A DNA stretch of 39,061 nt, taken from NCBI RefSeq assembly GCF_008124715.1, contig NZ_VNHO01000019.1, forward strand, positions 1 to 39,061, written 5' to 3'. The position numbers were made by a program, and so were the translations under genes. The stretch comes from Thermosediminibacter litoriperuensis. GTDB lineage: Bacteria; Bacillota; Thermosediminibacteria; Thermosediminibacterales; Thermosediminibacteraceae. The notes under the pieces are model-generated. The model did no database searches, was not told the origin of the DNA, and saw only the letters and a list, made by a program, of their open reading frames with translations. Of this stretch, positions 23,872 to 32,949 are shown piece by piece; positions within the stretch are counted from its first letter, which is position 1, and each line of letters opens with the position of its first letter.

Positions 23872-26862
23872 CTACCGCTTCTCTCGATTTCTTTCAGGGC
23901 TTATATTGAAGGTGTCAGGGTCACTATTTTTATACAATAAAATTCTTCCAAACATGATGTCACTTTTAGGTAAAATGATAACCCTTATCCTTATATCCTT
24001 CCCTTCGATTTCACCGGGCGCGATGAACTCGGATAATTCGGAGCCTGAGTTGAATATTACTTTATTGTCAGCAATTATATCTACCCTATACCCTCCCTTA
24101 AGGATATCCGCTTCCAGCTCTATCTTATAAAATTCGTCCGGCTCCAGGTATATCCCTTCGATTAGATTTAAAGTCACTGTTGATTCTCCGGCCAGTTTCA
24201 TCCTGCTGTACCTGCCGGGATTTACCTTTACCTCCCCTTCACCATAAACTCTCCACAGGTCGGGCTGGCCGTCTTCATCCAGGTCTATCCCAAAATTAGC
24301 CGCAAAGACCAGGTCTTTCAGTTTTCCCACGATTTCGAGGTTTGGGCTTTCCAGAAGTTTTTCCGCCTTTGTCAGGTATAGCATCAAGTCTTTCGTAGCC
24401 TGAAGTTTTACGACCCCCGGGTCGTTCTGGGGCGACTTCCGGTTAAAATCGATTATCCTTTCGGGAATTGCAAGGCTTTTGCCGAGCAACTCTTTTGCCC
24501 TGCTAACCTCATTCTTTGCTATATGAAATTCCGCTACTTTTTCGTATCCTTCCACTAAAGCCTCCCATACGGTTATGTTGTATGGATTAAGTCTTGCCGC
24601 CTCTTCCAGCAGAGACAGACCCTCTTCCAGCCTGCCTTCTCTTAAGTAGGTTGCGGCAAGCAGGCCTTTCATTTTCGCATTATAGGGCTCCATGGCGGCT
24701 GCTTCTTCACGGAGTTTGATGGCCTTTTCTTTAAACTCTTTATTCTTTCCCTGCTCGCCTATTATATCGTAAATCTGAGAAAGGTCTGCTTTGAAGGAAA
24801 CGGTAAGCGGGTCATACTCCGATGCTCTTTCAAAGGCTTCCTTAGCCCCCGCCAGGTCGCCGCTCTGAAGGGCCCGGACGGCCTTCTGGCCGTAGCTGTA
24901 ACCGGCGAAAAGCGTCGCCGACCCCAGGATGAAAAGCAGCGTAAGCCCACCTGCGGCCCATACCGCGTAAGATCCGGATGCCAGTTGCCTCCGCTTAACC
25001 ACCGGGACTGCCGCCATGCCGTCCGCGGCTGCAAGGCCGAACAATGCCCAGAGATAAATCGCAACGGCTGCAAGAGACAGGTTGAAGTCCACGGCGCTGT
25101 GTCCGAGGATCGCTGCAGCGGATGAAAGGGCGGCATAATTCAGGGCACCCAATCCCTGATCGTCCGCTTTATTTACAATCACATTCCTGATAATCAGCAC
25201 CGGTACTGCCAGGAAGGCCAATAAGCCGGTTATACCCGTCTCCACCATGAGCTGCAAGAAAAAACTGTGCACTTCAGTGGTGAAGTAGCGGTACGACTGA
25301 TAAGCAAAGTACGCCGACTTCCAGCCGCCCCCGCCGATGCCGATAACGGGATGTTCCTTTATTATCTTAAGGGCGTCGCGGTAAAAGCTGAGCCTTCCCT
25401 GAAAGCTGTGCTCGCCGAAACTTATGCTTGATAATCTCTGTGCGATAGCCTCGGGGATGTACTTATATGCCAGTATTATTTTCTGGCTAGTGGCTCTGGC
25501 GGCGGCCTGGAATATCTTTGCATCGCTATAGACGGCGGAAGTGCCTGGGAATCGGTTGCTGAAGCCTATCTGGAGCTTTGTCGTATCCGTTCGCGTTTTA
25601 AAGGGAACTTCTATTAATTGCTGCTCCAGAGCTTCGTTGAAATACTCACTTTTAATGACGGTCGCTTTATTATTCTTATCTATACTCATTATCTGAACCG
25701 CCCCGCCCCATTTGCCTTCCTCCTGTCCTGGTGTAGCTGTCACCATGACCTTCAGTACATAATCGGTATCCGGCTTTACGTTGTCAACGGTGTACCACGA
25801 GGTCTTCCAGCTTTCAGGCTCGTCAGGGCTATGGGATAAGGTCAAGGGCTTTTCGGTGGTAAGAGCTATGTATGCACCGGTACCTGCAATTAATGTCAGG
25901 ATTACGAAAACGGAAAGCAACGTAGCTGGTTTTATGCGCACGGCAAAGCGTTCGCTGAGTTTGTCGAATATATAAAATACTGCCGGGGCAAGGATGAGCC
26001 CCACCAGGTACCATAGCCAGACCTTAGCACCTTCCCCTCCGGAGATCCCGGAACCGAAGCCTGGCGAGACTATTATGCCAGCAAAAAAGACCTGCAGGGA
26101 GTATCCCAGCACCTTCATCCTGTAAGCTCCGGGGATACTTATGATAAGGATCAGGTAAAACACCGGGAACATAAGCCAGGCGGCCCTGGAAAGGGTAAAG
26201 AGGAACGCGAGAAACAGAGTATAATTTATCGCCGAAAGGACGGCCCTCTGCCAGCGCCTTTCGCATACCGCCTGAAGCCCCAGCCCCAGCATTAGGGCGG
26301 CGGTGAGGTATGCCGCCAGGGTGTTGGGGTACTGAAGCGTCGAGTTGATCCTGCTGCCCACGAAGGCTCCGGGGTATTTTACCGTGCCCGCCGCCGCGCC
26401 GATGCCTGCTAAGGCGACACCCGCGGCGGAAAGCACCAGGGTCCAGAGGATGATCCTTTTGTCCCTTTCGTTCCTGGCTATGTCCGAGACGAGGTAGTAT
26501 ACGATGAAGTAGTTTATGTACTTCAAAAGTTCGCCCACGGCGTAGCGCAGGTTTACCGCTGCAAAGATGGAGAGGAAGTACGCCCCGACGACGGCTAAAG
26601 CCGCGTAGTCGGCGGGTGACCGGAAGAATCCTGTTTCCTTCAGGACGGCGGTCCTGTATATCATCCATGCCAGGAAGAGAATCCCGCTATATATATGAGT
26701 CGGCAGAAGTTCCCTGTCGAAAAATAGTCCCCTGAAGTAGGGGGGGTAAAAGAGGAGTATAAGAAGGCCTGCGTATATTATGTAATGGAAAGCTGCCTGT
26801 TTTTTTGCCTCCGGTATTTTTTGCTCTTTTTTGTGCTTTTTACTTTTCTCCAAATTCTTCAC
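23872..26862 (-). CDS. O-antigen ligase-type membrane protein with TPR repeats and beta domains
   Basis: This 996-aa protein combines an N-terminal polytopic membrane region (about residues 25-345), an extracytoplasmic beta-rich insertion (about 345-460), the O-antigen-ligase/Wzy_C core with GIGGGGWKSAYF and EVHSFFLQLMVETGITGLLA (about 500-560), more membrane helices to about 660, and TPR-like repeats (about 670-800; ALQSGDLAGAKEAFERASEY and similar). A C-terminal beta-sandwich-like domain follows. Such proteins attach polysaccharide to a lipid or protein acceptor or polymerise it; S-layer glycan ligases such as WsaB belong to this superfamily. The GTG start has only a poor GGGCG site; a TTG at 26853 is possible. 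It marks the step from AT-rich core to GC-richer flank. Confidence 0.8.
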   Translation of the reverse strand: MKNLEKSKKHKKEQKIPEAKKQAAFHYIIYAGLLILLFYPPYFRGLFFDRELLPTHIYSGILFLAWMIYRTAVLKETGFFRSPADYAALAVVGAYFLSIFAAVNLRYAVGELLKYINYFIVYYLVSDIARNERDKRIILWTLVLSAAGVALAGIGAAAGTVKYPGAFVGSRINSTLQYPNTLAAYLTAALMLGLGLQAVCERRWQRAVLSAINYTLFLAFLFTLSRAAWLMFPVFYLILIISIPGAYRMKVLGYSLQVFFAGIIVSPGFGSGISGGEGAKVWLWYLVGLILAPAVFYIFDKLSERFAVRIKPATLLSVFVILTLIAGTGAYIALTTEKPLTLSHSPDEPESWKTSWYTVDNVKPDTDYVLKVMVTATPGQEEGKWGGAVQIMSIDKNNKATVIKSEYFNEALEQQLIEVPFKTRTDTTKLQIGFSNRFPGTSAVYSDAKIFQAAARATSQKIILAYKYIPEAIAQRLSSISFGEHSFQGRLSFYRDALKIIKEHPVIGIGGGGWKSAYFAYQSYRYFTTEVHSFFLQLMVETGITGLLAFLAVPVLIIRNVIVNKADDQGLGALNYAALSSAAAILGHSAVDFNLSLAAVAIYLWALFGLAAADGMAAVPVVKRRQLASGSYAVWAAGGLTLLFILGSATLFAGYSYGQKAVRALQSGDLAGAKEAFERASEYDPLTVSFKADLSQIYDIIGEQGKNKEFKEKAIKLREEAAAMEPYNAKMKGLLAATYLREGRLEEGLSLLEEAARLNPYNITVWEALVEGYEKVAEFHIAKNEVSRAKELLGKSLAIPERIIDFNRKSPQNDPGVVKLQATKDLMLYLTKAEKLLESPNLEIVGKLKDLVFAANFGIDLDEDGQPDLWRVYGEGEVKVNPGRYSRMKLAGESTVTLNLIEGIYLEPDEFYKIELEADILKGGYRVDIIADNKVIFNSGSELSEFIAPGEIEGKDIRIRVIILPKSDIMFGRILLYKNSDPDTFNISPERNREKR

Positions 26863-26966
26863 CGCCCAGTTTTGATTCGTATGCCATTTTTTTCTACAGT
26901 TACTCTTATTCTACAAAAAGGGACAATTTCCTGCTATTTGGTATAAATTTACCTTTCCTCCGGCGG

Positions 26967-27674
26967 TTACTTCCTTTTTTTCACCCTTTTGTTGTCTTCA
27001 CCGTAGTAGTAATAGTAATAATAGTATCCTCCGTCCTTCTGTTTGACCTTATTAAGCACCACCCCCAGAATCCGCGCATTTACCTTTTCCAGCTGCTGTT
27101 TGGCTGCGATAGCGGCTTCCCTTTCTGTTGAACTCTCTTCCACCACGAGAATTACTCCGTCCACCAGAGCCGACAGGATCGATGCGTCGGCCACGCTGTT
27201 TACCGGGGGCGCGTCGATGAGGACCATATCATAGACCGAAGCCACTTCGTCCAGAAATTTTTTCATTTTGGCCGAACCCAGCACTTCGGCCGGATTGGGA
27301 GGTACCGGCCCGCTGGTGATGACGTGGAGGTTCTCCACTTTTGTGGTATTTACCACCGTATCCAGCGGAAGATCTTCGGCAAGAAGGTTGGATAGGCCTT
27401 TATAATTTTCCAGTAAGAAAAATTTATAAATTTGCGGCCTCCTGAGGTCGGCATCCACGAGCAGTACCTTGCTCCCGGTGTTGGCGATACAAACCGCCAG
27501 GTTTGAAACTATGGTGCTTTTTCCTTCCCCGGGGATACTGCTGGTTATCATCACTTTCCTTAAAGGCCTGTCTATGCCGGAAAAATGCAGATTCGTTCTG
27601 AGCACTCTGAAGGCTTCCGATACTATCGACTTGGGGTCGGTCATGATAAATAATCCCATGCTTTTTTCCTCCAT
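26967..27674 (-). CDS. cpsD: Bacterial tyrosine kinase CpsD/CapB/YwqD type
   Basis: This is a 235-aa cytoplasmic BY-kinase. Walker A is at 48-54 (PGEGKST), Walker A' at 71-80 (LLVDADLRRP) and Walker B at 151-155 (VLIDA). The C-terminal tail carries a run of eight Tyr (217-224) followed by a Lys-rich end; autophosphorylation of this cluster controls polymerisation and export. It needs the membrane activator CpsC, whose stop overlaps the start by one base (TGATG), so the two are coupled. The ATG at 27674 has GAGAGG 7 bases upstream; an ATG five codons on also has GGAGG. Confidence 0.94.
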   Translation of the reverse strand: MEEKSMGLFIMTDPKSIVSEAFRVLRTNLHFSGIDRPLRKVMITSSIPGEGKSTIVSNLAVCIANTGSKVLLVDADLRRPQIYKFFLLENYKGLSNLLAEDLPLDTVVNTTKVENLHVITSGPVPPNPAEVLGSAKMKKFLDEVASVYDMVLIDAPPVNSVADASILSALVDGVILVVEESSTEREAAIAAKQQLEKVNARILGVVLNKVKQKDGGYYYYYYYYGEDNKRVKKRK

Positions 27675-28408
27675 CAAGCTACCTCTCTTTCTTCAACATA
27701 CGGTATCGTGCCTATTACCGGCAGACCTAGGTATTTCGCCACATCTTCCGGTGACTTAATGGAAGTGTCCGTAAACTCCATTATAAAAGCGCAAAAAACC
27801 CCTACCATCGAGCCGAGAATAACTGAAAGCGATAAATTCAACGCCGGCCTGGGCTCTACCTTCCGGTATATGGGAATAGCTTCGTCGATCACCTGGACGT
27901 TTTCCACGTTCATTATCCTTATAACCTGCCTTGAAAAACTTTCAGCGACCGCGTTGGCTATAGTGGCAGCCATAACAGGATTGTGGTCCGATACCCTAAT
28001 TTCTATTATCTCGGTATTTTTCACCGGGTTCACTTTGACCTGGGACTTCAGCTTCTCGTGGGAGGTATTCAAATTAAGTCTTTTTATTACTTCTTCCAGC
28101 GTTGAGCGGCTTTTGGCGATTTCGCCGTAGGTAGATACCAGCAGGCGGTTAGTCTGAAGCTCCTGATAAGTAACCGATGCGCTCGAGTCCGGGGTCCTTT
28201 GCACGGGTTTTCCCACCATTATGGTGGTATACGATTCGTAGACGGGTTTTTTCATATAAAAGGTATATACGGCCGTTACGGCAAGAAAAACGATAATAAT
28301 AATACCGATTATTTTGAACCGTTTTTTCAATACATCAATAATCTCTTTCAACGAAATTTCCTCTTCGAAAGCGTTTATATCTTCCACCAGTTCTGCCCCC
28401 GCTTTCAT
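27674..28408 (-). CDS. cpsC: Chain-length/BY-kinase activator CpsC (Wzz family)
   Basis: This 244-aa Wzz-type membrane protein has a short N-terminal cytosolic segment, TM1 (about residues 33-53), an extracellular domain of about 130 aa and TM2 preceded by the Pro-rich PIYRKVEPRPALNLSL. A short cytosolic tail (VAKYLGLPVIGTIPYVE) should contact the CpsD kinase. It activates CpsD and sets chain length. Its start (ATGA) overlaps the unknown membrane-anchored gene upstream by 4 bp. Together with the longer Wzz at 33.0-34.3 kb, the locus has two Wzz-like proteins. Confidence 0.93.
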   Translation of the reverse strand: MKAGAELVEDINAFEEEISLKEIIDVLKKRFKIIGIIIIVFLAVTAVYTFYMKKPVYESYTTIMVGKPVQRTPDSSASVTYQELQTNRLLVSTYGEIAKSRSTLEEVIKRLNLNTSHEKLKSQVKVNPVKNTEIIEIRVSDHNPVMAATIANAVAESFSRQVIRIMNVENVQVIDEAIPIYRKVEPRPALNLSLSVILGSMVGVFCAFIMEFTDTSIKSPEDVAKYLGLPVIGTIPYVEEREVA

Positions 28409-28968
28409 TCAGCAAGATGTTTATATTTTTTATATAAAGCCCTTATCTCTTCTATCTCTTCAGGGGTAAACCTGCTGAAAGCCAGTTTAACGGCTTCCTC
28501 TTTTTCGCTCTCCGTTAATCCACCCTTTAAAAGCCCGAGAAGGTATTTTATATCATTGCCGGTGAGCCGGCCGGCCACCAGCCTCAGTATCCGCCTCTTA
28601 TCGGAAAAGCTTATATTCTTGGAAATTTCATCAATCGATATGTCCTCTGTGGTCTTCCCCGGGGTGCTGCCGGAAGGTTTTTTAGATTTCTCGGATTTCG
28701 CCGGTGTAATCGGGGATGTTTGTCCTTCTTCAGGTCCTGTTTCGTGAATATCTACCTCCGGTGACCCGGGCATATCAGGGGGTTTTATGTCTGTATCCGG
28801 AGGTTGATCTTCTCTCCCGCTTTCGGATACCTTTCCGGGATAGTCCGGGAAGACCAGGTCAAAAGCCTTATTTACAAGAATGTAGTGAGCTGATATTATT
28901 AAGGCCAATAATAATGACAGAGTGATTATTATTGCTCTTCGCGATATTTTTCTTTTTTCTTTCTTCAT
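28405..28968 (-). CDS. Uncharacterised membrane-anchored protein with disordered linker
   Basis: The 187-aa product is unrecognised. It has a basic N-terminus, one membrane helix (about residues 11-30), a Pro/Glu/Asp-rich linker (about 45-100) that looks disordered, and a helical C-terminal part (about 105-187; ISFSDKRRILRLVAGRLT and later FTPEEIEEIRALYKKY). The C-terminal part should be outside the cell, with a charge pattern resembling the N-terminal helices of the nearby SLH proteins. AGGAG before the ATG fixes the start. It is tightly coupled to cpsC (ATGA overlap) and may belong to the export or regulatory apparatus. Confidence 0.6.
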   Translation of the reverse strand: MKKEKRKISRRAIIITLSLLLALIISAHYILVNKAFDLVFPDYPGKVSESGREDQPPDTDIKPPDMPGSPEVDIHETGPEEGQTSPITPAKSEKSKKPSGSTPGKTTEDISIDEISKNISFSDKRRILRLVAGRLTGNDIKYLLGLLKGGLTESEKEEAVKLAFSRFTPEEIEEIRALYKKYKHLAE

Positions 28969-28992
28969 CGTTTTTCTCCTGATTTTTATAAT

Positions 28993-29019
28993 CCGGGGGT
29001 ACTCAGCGAGTACCCCCGG
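28993..29019. terminator. Perfect 12-bp hairpin between SLH gene and cps genes
   Basis: CCGGGGGTACTC (28993-29004) pairs fully with GAGTACCCCCGG (29008-29019) around a 3-base loop. On the minus strand only ATTATAAAAATC follows, so the T-run is weak. It sits 7 bp past the stop of the 709-aa SLH gene. It may partly terminate or stabilise the SLH mRNA, giving the surface protein more transcript than the downstream polysaccharide genes. Confidence 0.6.
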
Positions 29020-29025
29020 CTGTTA

Positions 29026-31155
29026 TCAGTTGTTGTAAAGCCCGTAGATGAGCTTGACTGCTTCAGCTCTGGAAGTATAAGCTTCGGGCCTTATGGTGCC
29101 GTCGGGATAGCCGCTGACGATGCCCATTTCCACCAGAAGCGCGGCGTGTTCTTCAGCGTAACCGGCTATCTTTGCCGCGTCCTTGAACGGAGCGAGCAGC
29201 TCACCGGCATCTTTCGAGGGTTTCTTGGCAAGAGCCCTTCCAACGATAGCCATTATCTCCTGCCTGGTTATCTTAGCATTGGGGTCAAATACCTTGCCTT
29301 CGACCCGACCGGTAATCAGGCCGTTTTCATAAGCGGTCTGTATATAGTCGGCATACCAGGCGTCGGAAGCTACGTCCTCGAAGGAACCTTTGTATTTGAC
29401 AAGGTCCAGTTCAAGGGCGCCTACTACGAGCTTGGCAAATTCAGCCCTGGTCACGCTGTCATCGGGCACGAATTTCGCCGCTGTGCGGCCGTGAACGACG
29501 TGTTTTGCCGCCATGGACTCGATGTAGTTTCTGGCCCAGTGCTGCTTTATGTCATCGAAGGTTACGTCGTATTCCATAAGCGTATAGGCGCTGAGGTGGG
29601 CAAGATTCGCTCTTATTTCACCGCCGGCTCTGTCTACTTTGCCTCCGGCAAATTCAGCTTTACCCTCTTTATCGTTAATGAAGTAGATTCCCAGCTTGTC
29701 GATATTGGTGGTGAGGCCTTTTATAGAGAAGCGCAGGGTTACCTTCTTCATGAAGGACGCCGGGTTATCTCCCGCAAGAACACTGACATCCACGGCGGAA
29801 CCTACCGGCCTCATTTTTTCTATGCCTTTAATGTTCTTCAGCGCATCTTTTGCGTCCTTTGCTTCGATGATTATCTTCAGGGTTTTAATATCTTTTGTTT
29901 CCACGGAGCCTGCGGGCAGGTCTATACCCACTTTCTTGAGATTTATAGTAATGGTTGCGCCTTTTTCGAAGGCTTTTGCCGCAAGGTCCGCGGGGAGTTC
30001 GACTATCGCGTTATCACCTATTTTTTCACTGTCTGCGAGGTCTATCACAAGGGCCAGCTTCCTGCCTTCGGCCTTTTTCACCGCTTCATCGAGGAGCTTC
30101 AGCAGGTCGCTGACGGCCTTTTCATCGAAGGTTACAACTGCTTTGCCGTCAGCCACGGTAACTTTAACCGCACCGGCGGGTACGACGACTGCCACCGGCT
30201 TGCTCTGATCTTTGGGGATTTCGATTTCGGGCTCGCTGGGTGCAGCGCCTCCGCCGCCACCACCGCCACCGCCGGTGCCGCCGCCGCCACTACCGCCGTC
30301 ATCCCCAGGTTCAGGCGGGGTTGTGGTGTCCCTCTCAACCTTAAATCCGAAGCTTTCCAGGGCTTTTGCCAGCAGGCCCTTTTCGTCGGTGGTAAATCCG
30401 CTATCGTTGAAGGCAGTTAAAATATCATTTATTATACTTTTCAATGCTGCTATTTCATTGGAGTCGAGCGGAACTATTTTTTGATCATCTTTGAAATAAC
30501 CGGAAACTTCCTCCGGCTGGCCGCTGAGGTAGAGGTTAAGGTCATCTTTCAGGCTGTCCTTGAAGCTGACGGAAAATATGCCTCCCTTATAGGAGATGAC
30601 AACATTTTTTGTCATTACTTTTTCGAAGACCTGACGGTTAAATCTTATAAAATCGAATTTATTGTTGAATTTTGTGTTGATAAGGGTCGTTAATTGTGGG
30701 AAGCTCTTATCAAAAATGTCGTTGTCCAGGTGTTTAATCCAGTCAATCTGGTCCTGAGTCAAGGTGTTGATCCCAGGCTCTTTTACCTTTCTGGCGATTT
30801 CTTTTGCCCATTCTTTCCAGGATTTATCTTGAAATTTGTCCTCTCTTAAGCTTTTGGTGAAATCCATCACGGAATCGCGAGTAATTCCGTATCCATTAAG
30901 CCTGGAGTCGAGAGTGGTTCCGAATAATTTATCTACGATAATATCTTTTTGGTCAATTTTCTCAATGAGGTCGATTAATTTTTCTATTTCCGTCAGACTC
31001 AGTCCTGCCAGCTTGCCCTGCAGAAAAACAGAGAAAGCTAGGCTGTTAATCTGATCATCGGTCAAATCCCCCGATTCGGCCCATGCAGGAATTGCCGCAA
31101 AGAGCATCATCAAAACCAGGGTTATAGATATCGCCTTTCTAATTAAGTCTCTCAT
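29026..31155 (-). CDS. SLH-domain surface protein, 709 aa
   Basis: A signal peptide (hydrophobic 10-25, cleavage near AWAES) is followed by a helical N-terminal region, a Gly-rich linker (about residues 287-310), a mixed beta region (about 310-540) and three C-terminal SLH repeats. Each repeat ends in the TRAE/TRQE/SRAE motif: HWARNYIESMAAKH, WYADYIQTAYENG and AEEHAALLVEMGIV begin the repeats. SLH triplets bind the pyruvylated secondary cell-wall polysaccharide and hold proteins to the surface. The ATG is preceded by GGGGG at 13 bases, a rather long gap. The N-terminal helices resemble the start of the 354-aa SLH protein upstream. No enzymatic domain was recognised. Confidence 0.9.
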   Translation of the reverse strand: MRDLIRKAISITLVLMMLFAAIPAWAESGDLTDDQINSLAFSVFLQGKLAGLSLTEIEKLIDLIEKIDQKDIIVDKLFGTTLDSRLNGYGITRDSVMDFTKSLREDKFQDKSWKEWAKEIARKVKEPGINTLTQDQIDWIKHLDNDIFDKSFPQLTTLINTKFNNKFDFIRFNRQVFEKVMTKNVVISYKGGIFSVSFKDSLKDDLNLYLSGQPEEVSGYFKDDQKIVPLDSNEIAALKSIINDILTAFNDSGFTTDEKGLLAKALESFGFKVERDTTTPPEPGDDGGSGGGGTGGGGGGGGGAAPSEPEIEIPKDQSKPVAVVVPAGAVKVTVADGKAVVTFDEKAVSDLLKLLDEAVKKAEGRKLALVIDLADSEKIGDNAIVELPADLAAKAFEKGATITINLKKVGIDLPAGSVETKDIKTLKIIIEAKDAKDALKNIKGIEKMRPVGSAVDVSVLAGDNPASFMKKVTLRFSIKGLTTNIDKLGIYFINDKEGKAEFAGGKVDRAGGEIRANLAHLSAYTLMEYDVTFDDIKQHWARNYIESMAAKHVVHGRTAAKFVPDDSVTRAEFAKLVVGALELDLVKYKGSFEDVASDAWYADYIQTAYENGLITGRVEGKVFDPNAKITRQEIMAIVGRALAKKPSKDAGELLAPFKDAAKIAGYAEEHAALLVEMGIVSGYPDGTIRPEAYTSRAEAVKLIYGLYNN

Positions 31156-31254
31156 AAAAAAATCAAAGCCCCCTTTCCCCTCAAAGATGATGAAATATAT
31201 ACAAATTGATCAACTACCGCCCCCATATCCCCCCTTCTCGTTCAAAGTTCTTTA

Positions 31255-32319
31255 TCATTCATATATAAGTCTATAAAGGTTATATATCACAGTTGCCGCC
31301 TGGGCGCGAGTGGCGGTCTCACCCGGCGCCAGGATATCGGTGCCTACCCCGCGGATCAGCCCAAGTTTCACGGCAACTGCGATTTCCGTCTTGGCCCATT
31401 CGGATATCCTATCCCGGTCTTTGTAGGCGGACAGGATTTTCTCTACTTCCACGCTGTCTACAAAAGCCGATTTGTTCACAATCGATGCGGCGCGGGTGAC
31501 GAGAACGGCCATTTCCTGCCTGGTGATAAGGCTGTTGGGGTTGAATTCATCTCCCGTGCCCCTAGCAAGGCCCGAGTTGTACGCTGCTCTTACGGTGCTG
31601 TAAAACCAATCGTCAGGCAGAACATCAGTAAATGGTAGATTTTGGACGGTTTCCTTGTCTTCAAGCTTAAGCAGCCTGACCAGCATTGCCGTAAATTCGG
31701 CTCTGGTTACCCTGTCTTCAGGAGCAAACATTCCTTGGGCCTTTCCCTTTATTATGCCTTTAGATGCTATATATTCGATATAAGTCCTGGCCCAGTGATT
31801 CTCTACATCACTGAATTTAATCGATATTTCTGGAAATACCGGCTGGTTTTGAACCGGTTCTCTCGGGATGCCGCCGCCACCGGGTGCTGCGTCATCCCCG
31901 CCCTCGTACTTTTTAATCAGAGCCTTGACGCCCTCTTTGTCGCTCTTTTCGATGAGGTCCAGGAGCTTTAGCCTGTCCTCTTTACTCCATTTTTTAAGGT
32001 CGTCTATGTCAGACTTCAGCCGTCCAAGGCTGAGACCGTACTTTGAGAGCAGATCCTGATAGTTCTCCCCCAACACCAGAGCCATTACGTCCGGTAGAGA
32101 ATCTTTCAGATCTTCAAGGCCCTGCTCGCTTTTAAAAAAAATCTCCAGCAGGTATATAGCGTCGGATTTATCGGCGGGGTCAAGATTCTTTAACTTTTCA
32201 AAGGCGAGATCGATCAATCCTTCGTCCAGTTCAATTGCGGTGGATCTGTTGAAACTCGAGGAAAGAAATAACAAGAAAATTAACAAGACTGCCGCAATGA
32301 GCGATTTTTTAAAACCCAT
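31255..32319 (-). CDS. SLH-domain surface protein, 354 aa
   Basis: The start ATG at 32319 has AAGGAGG six bases upstream; the frame that begins at 32343 lacks a ribosome site. A signal peptide (about residues 5-28, LLIFLLFLSSS) is followed by a helical domain (about 30-150) rich in Leu/Lys/Asp, a short Gly/Pro linker and three SLH repeats (about 165-354), with HWARTYIEYIASKG, VTRAEFTA and ITRQEMAV visible. Surface anchoring to secondary wall polysaccharide is expected. Its start lies 1 bp after the CpsB-like stop, so these two are co-translated or were once one operon. Confidence 0.9.
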   Translation of the reverse strand: MGFKKSLIAAVLLIFLLFLSSSFNRSTAIELDEGLIDLAFEKLKNLDPADKSDAIYLLEIFFKSEQGLEDLKDSLPDVMALVLGENYQDLLSKYGLSLGRLKSDIDDLKKWSKEDRLKLLDLIEKSDKEGVKALIKKYEGGDDAAPGGGGIPREPVQNQPVFPEISIKFSDVENHWARTYIEYIASKGIIKGKAQGMFAPEDRVTRAEFTAMLVRLLKLEDKETVQNLPFTDVLPDDWFYSTVRAAYNSGLARGTGDEFNPNSLITRQEMAVLVTRAASIVNKSAFVDSVEVEKILSAYKDRDRISEWAKTEIAVAVKLGLIRGVGTDILAPGETATRAQAATVIYNLYRLIYE

Positions 32320-32320
32320 C

Positions 32321-32914
32321 CTATACCTCCTTTTCCCCAACAACCCTGAAGCTGCTGAAAAACAGCGCCAGCTTTTTTACGATGCCGAAACGGCCCGACT
32401 TATAGCCGCCGAAGGGCACTTCTATCGCCTTTCCTTCCATAATCAATCGGGGATTTTCTTCCGTGAAAATGGATGCGGTCTTATCGTTAAGCGCGGCCAG
32501 GGCTTTTTTCATCCTGGGAGCCCTGGAGCGGGCTGTGTGACAGTCGGTGGCGATAATGTGAGCTAGCCCGGCTCGCATTATTTTCTCCCCCGCTCGCTGG
32601 GAGTTACTTCCGAATACGCCCATGAGGCTCAGGGAATTCACCTGCACCAGTGCGCCAATTCTTACAATATCGTGGAGCTTGTTAATGTCGGCGGCTATTT
32701 CGCGGTTCCTCTCCGGGTGGGCCAGGATCACCCTTACTCCCCGGAGGTGGATTGAATGGATTATATGTAAAGCATACTGGGGTATGCTCATCATGGGCAG
32801 TTCGACGAGGAGATACTTTCCTCCGTCGAACAGGGTTACCAGCCTGCCTTCATCGAGCAGTTCAGGTATCTCTGGGGATAGGAACACCTCCTGCCCCGGG
32901 TATACCTCCAGGTC
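32321..32914 (-). pseudogene. cpsB: Truncated CpsB/YwqE-type tyrosine phosphatase
   Basis: The frame encodes the C-terminal two thirds of a PHP-family protein-tyrosine phosphatase: PGQEVFLSPEI, YLLVELPMM, ILAHPERN, LVQVNSLSLMGVFG and ATDCH are the family landmarks. YwqE/CpsB proteins are about 254 aa and begin with a metal-binding DIHxHxLPGxDDG segment. That segment and about 60-70 residues are missing; the frame instead begins 36-40 bp after a transcription terminator. A GTG at 32887 could start a 188-aa product, but its ribosome site touches it. Lacking half of its metal ligands, it is unlikely to dephosphorylate CpsD. Confidence 0.7.
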
Positions 32915-32949
32915 GATTCGAATAATTACTGTTTGCTTTAGATAGGCAT

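Noticed and set aside
26024-26668. 214-codon minus-strand frame inside the O-antigen ligase gene
   Set aside because: It is a frame-shifted shadow, rich in Arg and His, with no membrane segments; the main frame is a coherent polytopic protein.
30240-30300. GC-rich trinucleotide-like tract in the SLH gene as a regulatory repeat
   Set aside because: It simply encodes the Gly-rich linker of the 709-aa SLH protein.
29146-30420. 424-codon plus-strand open frame, and other long frames over the 709-aa SLH gene
   Set aside because: They are mirror frames of the SLH gene, lack a ribosome site, and give low-complexity translations; the minus strand has signal peptide and three SLH repeats.
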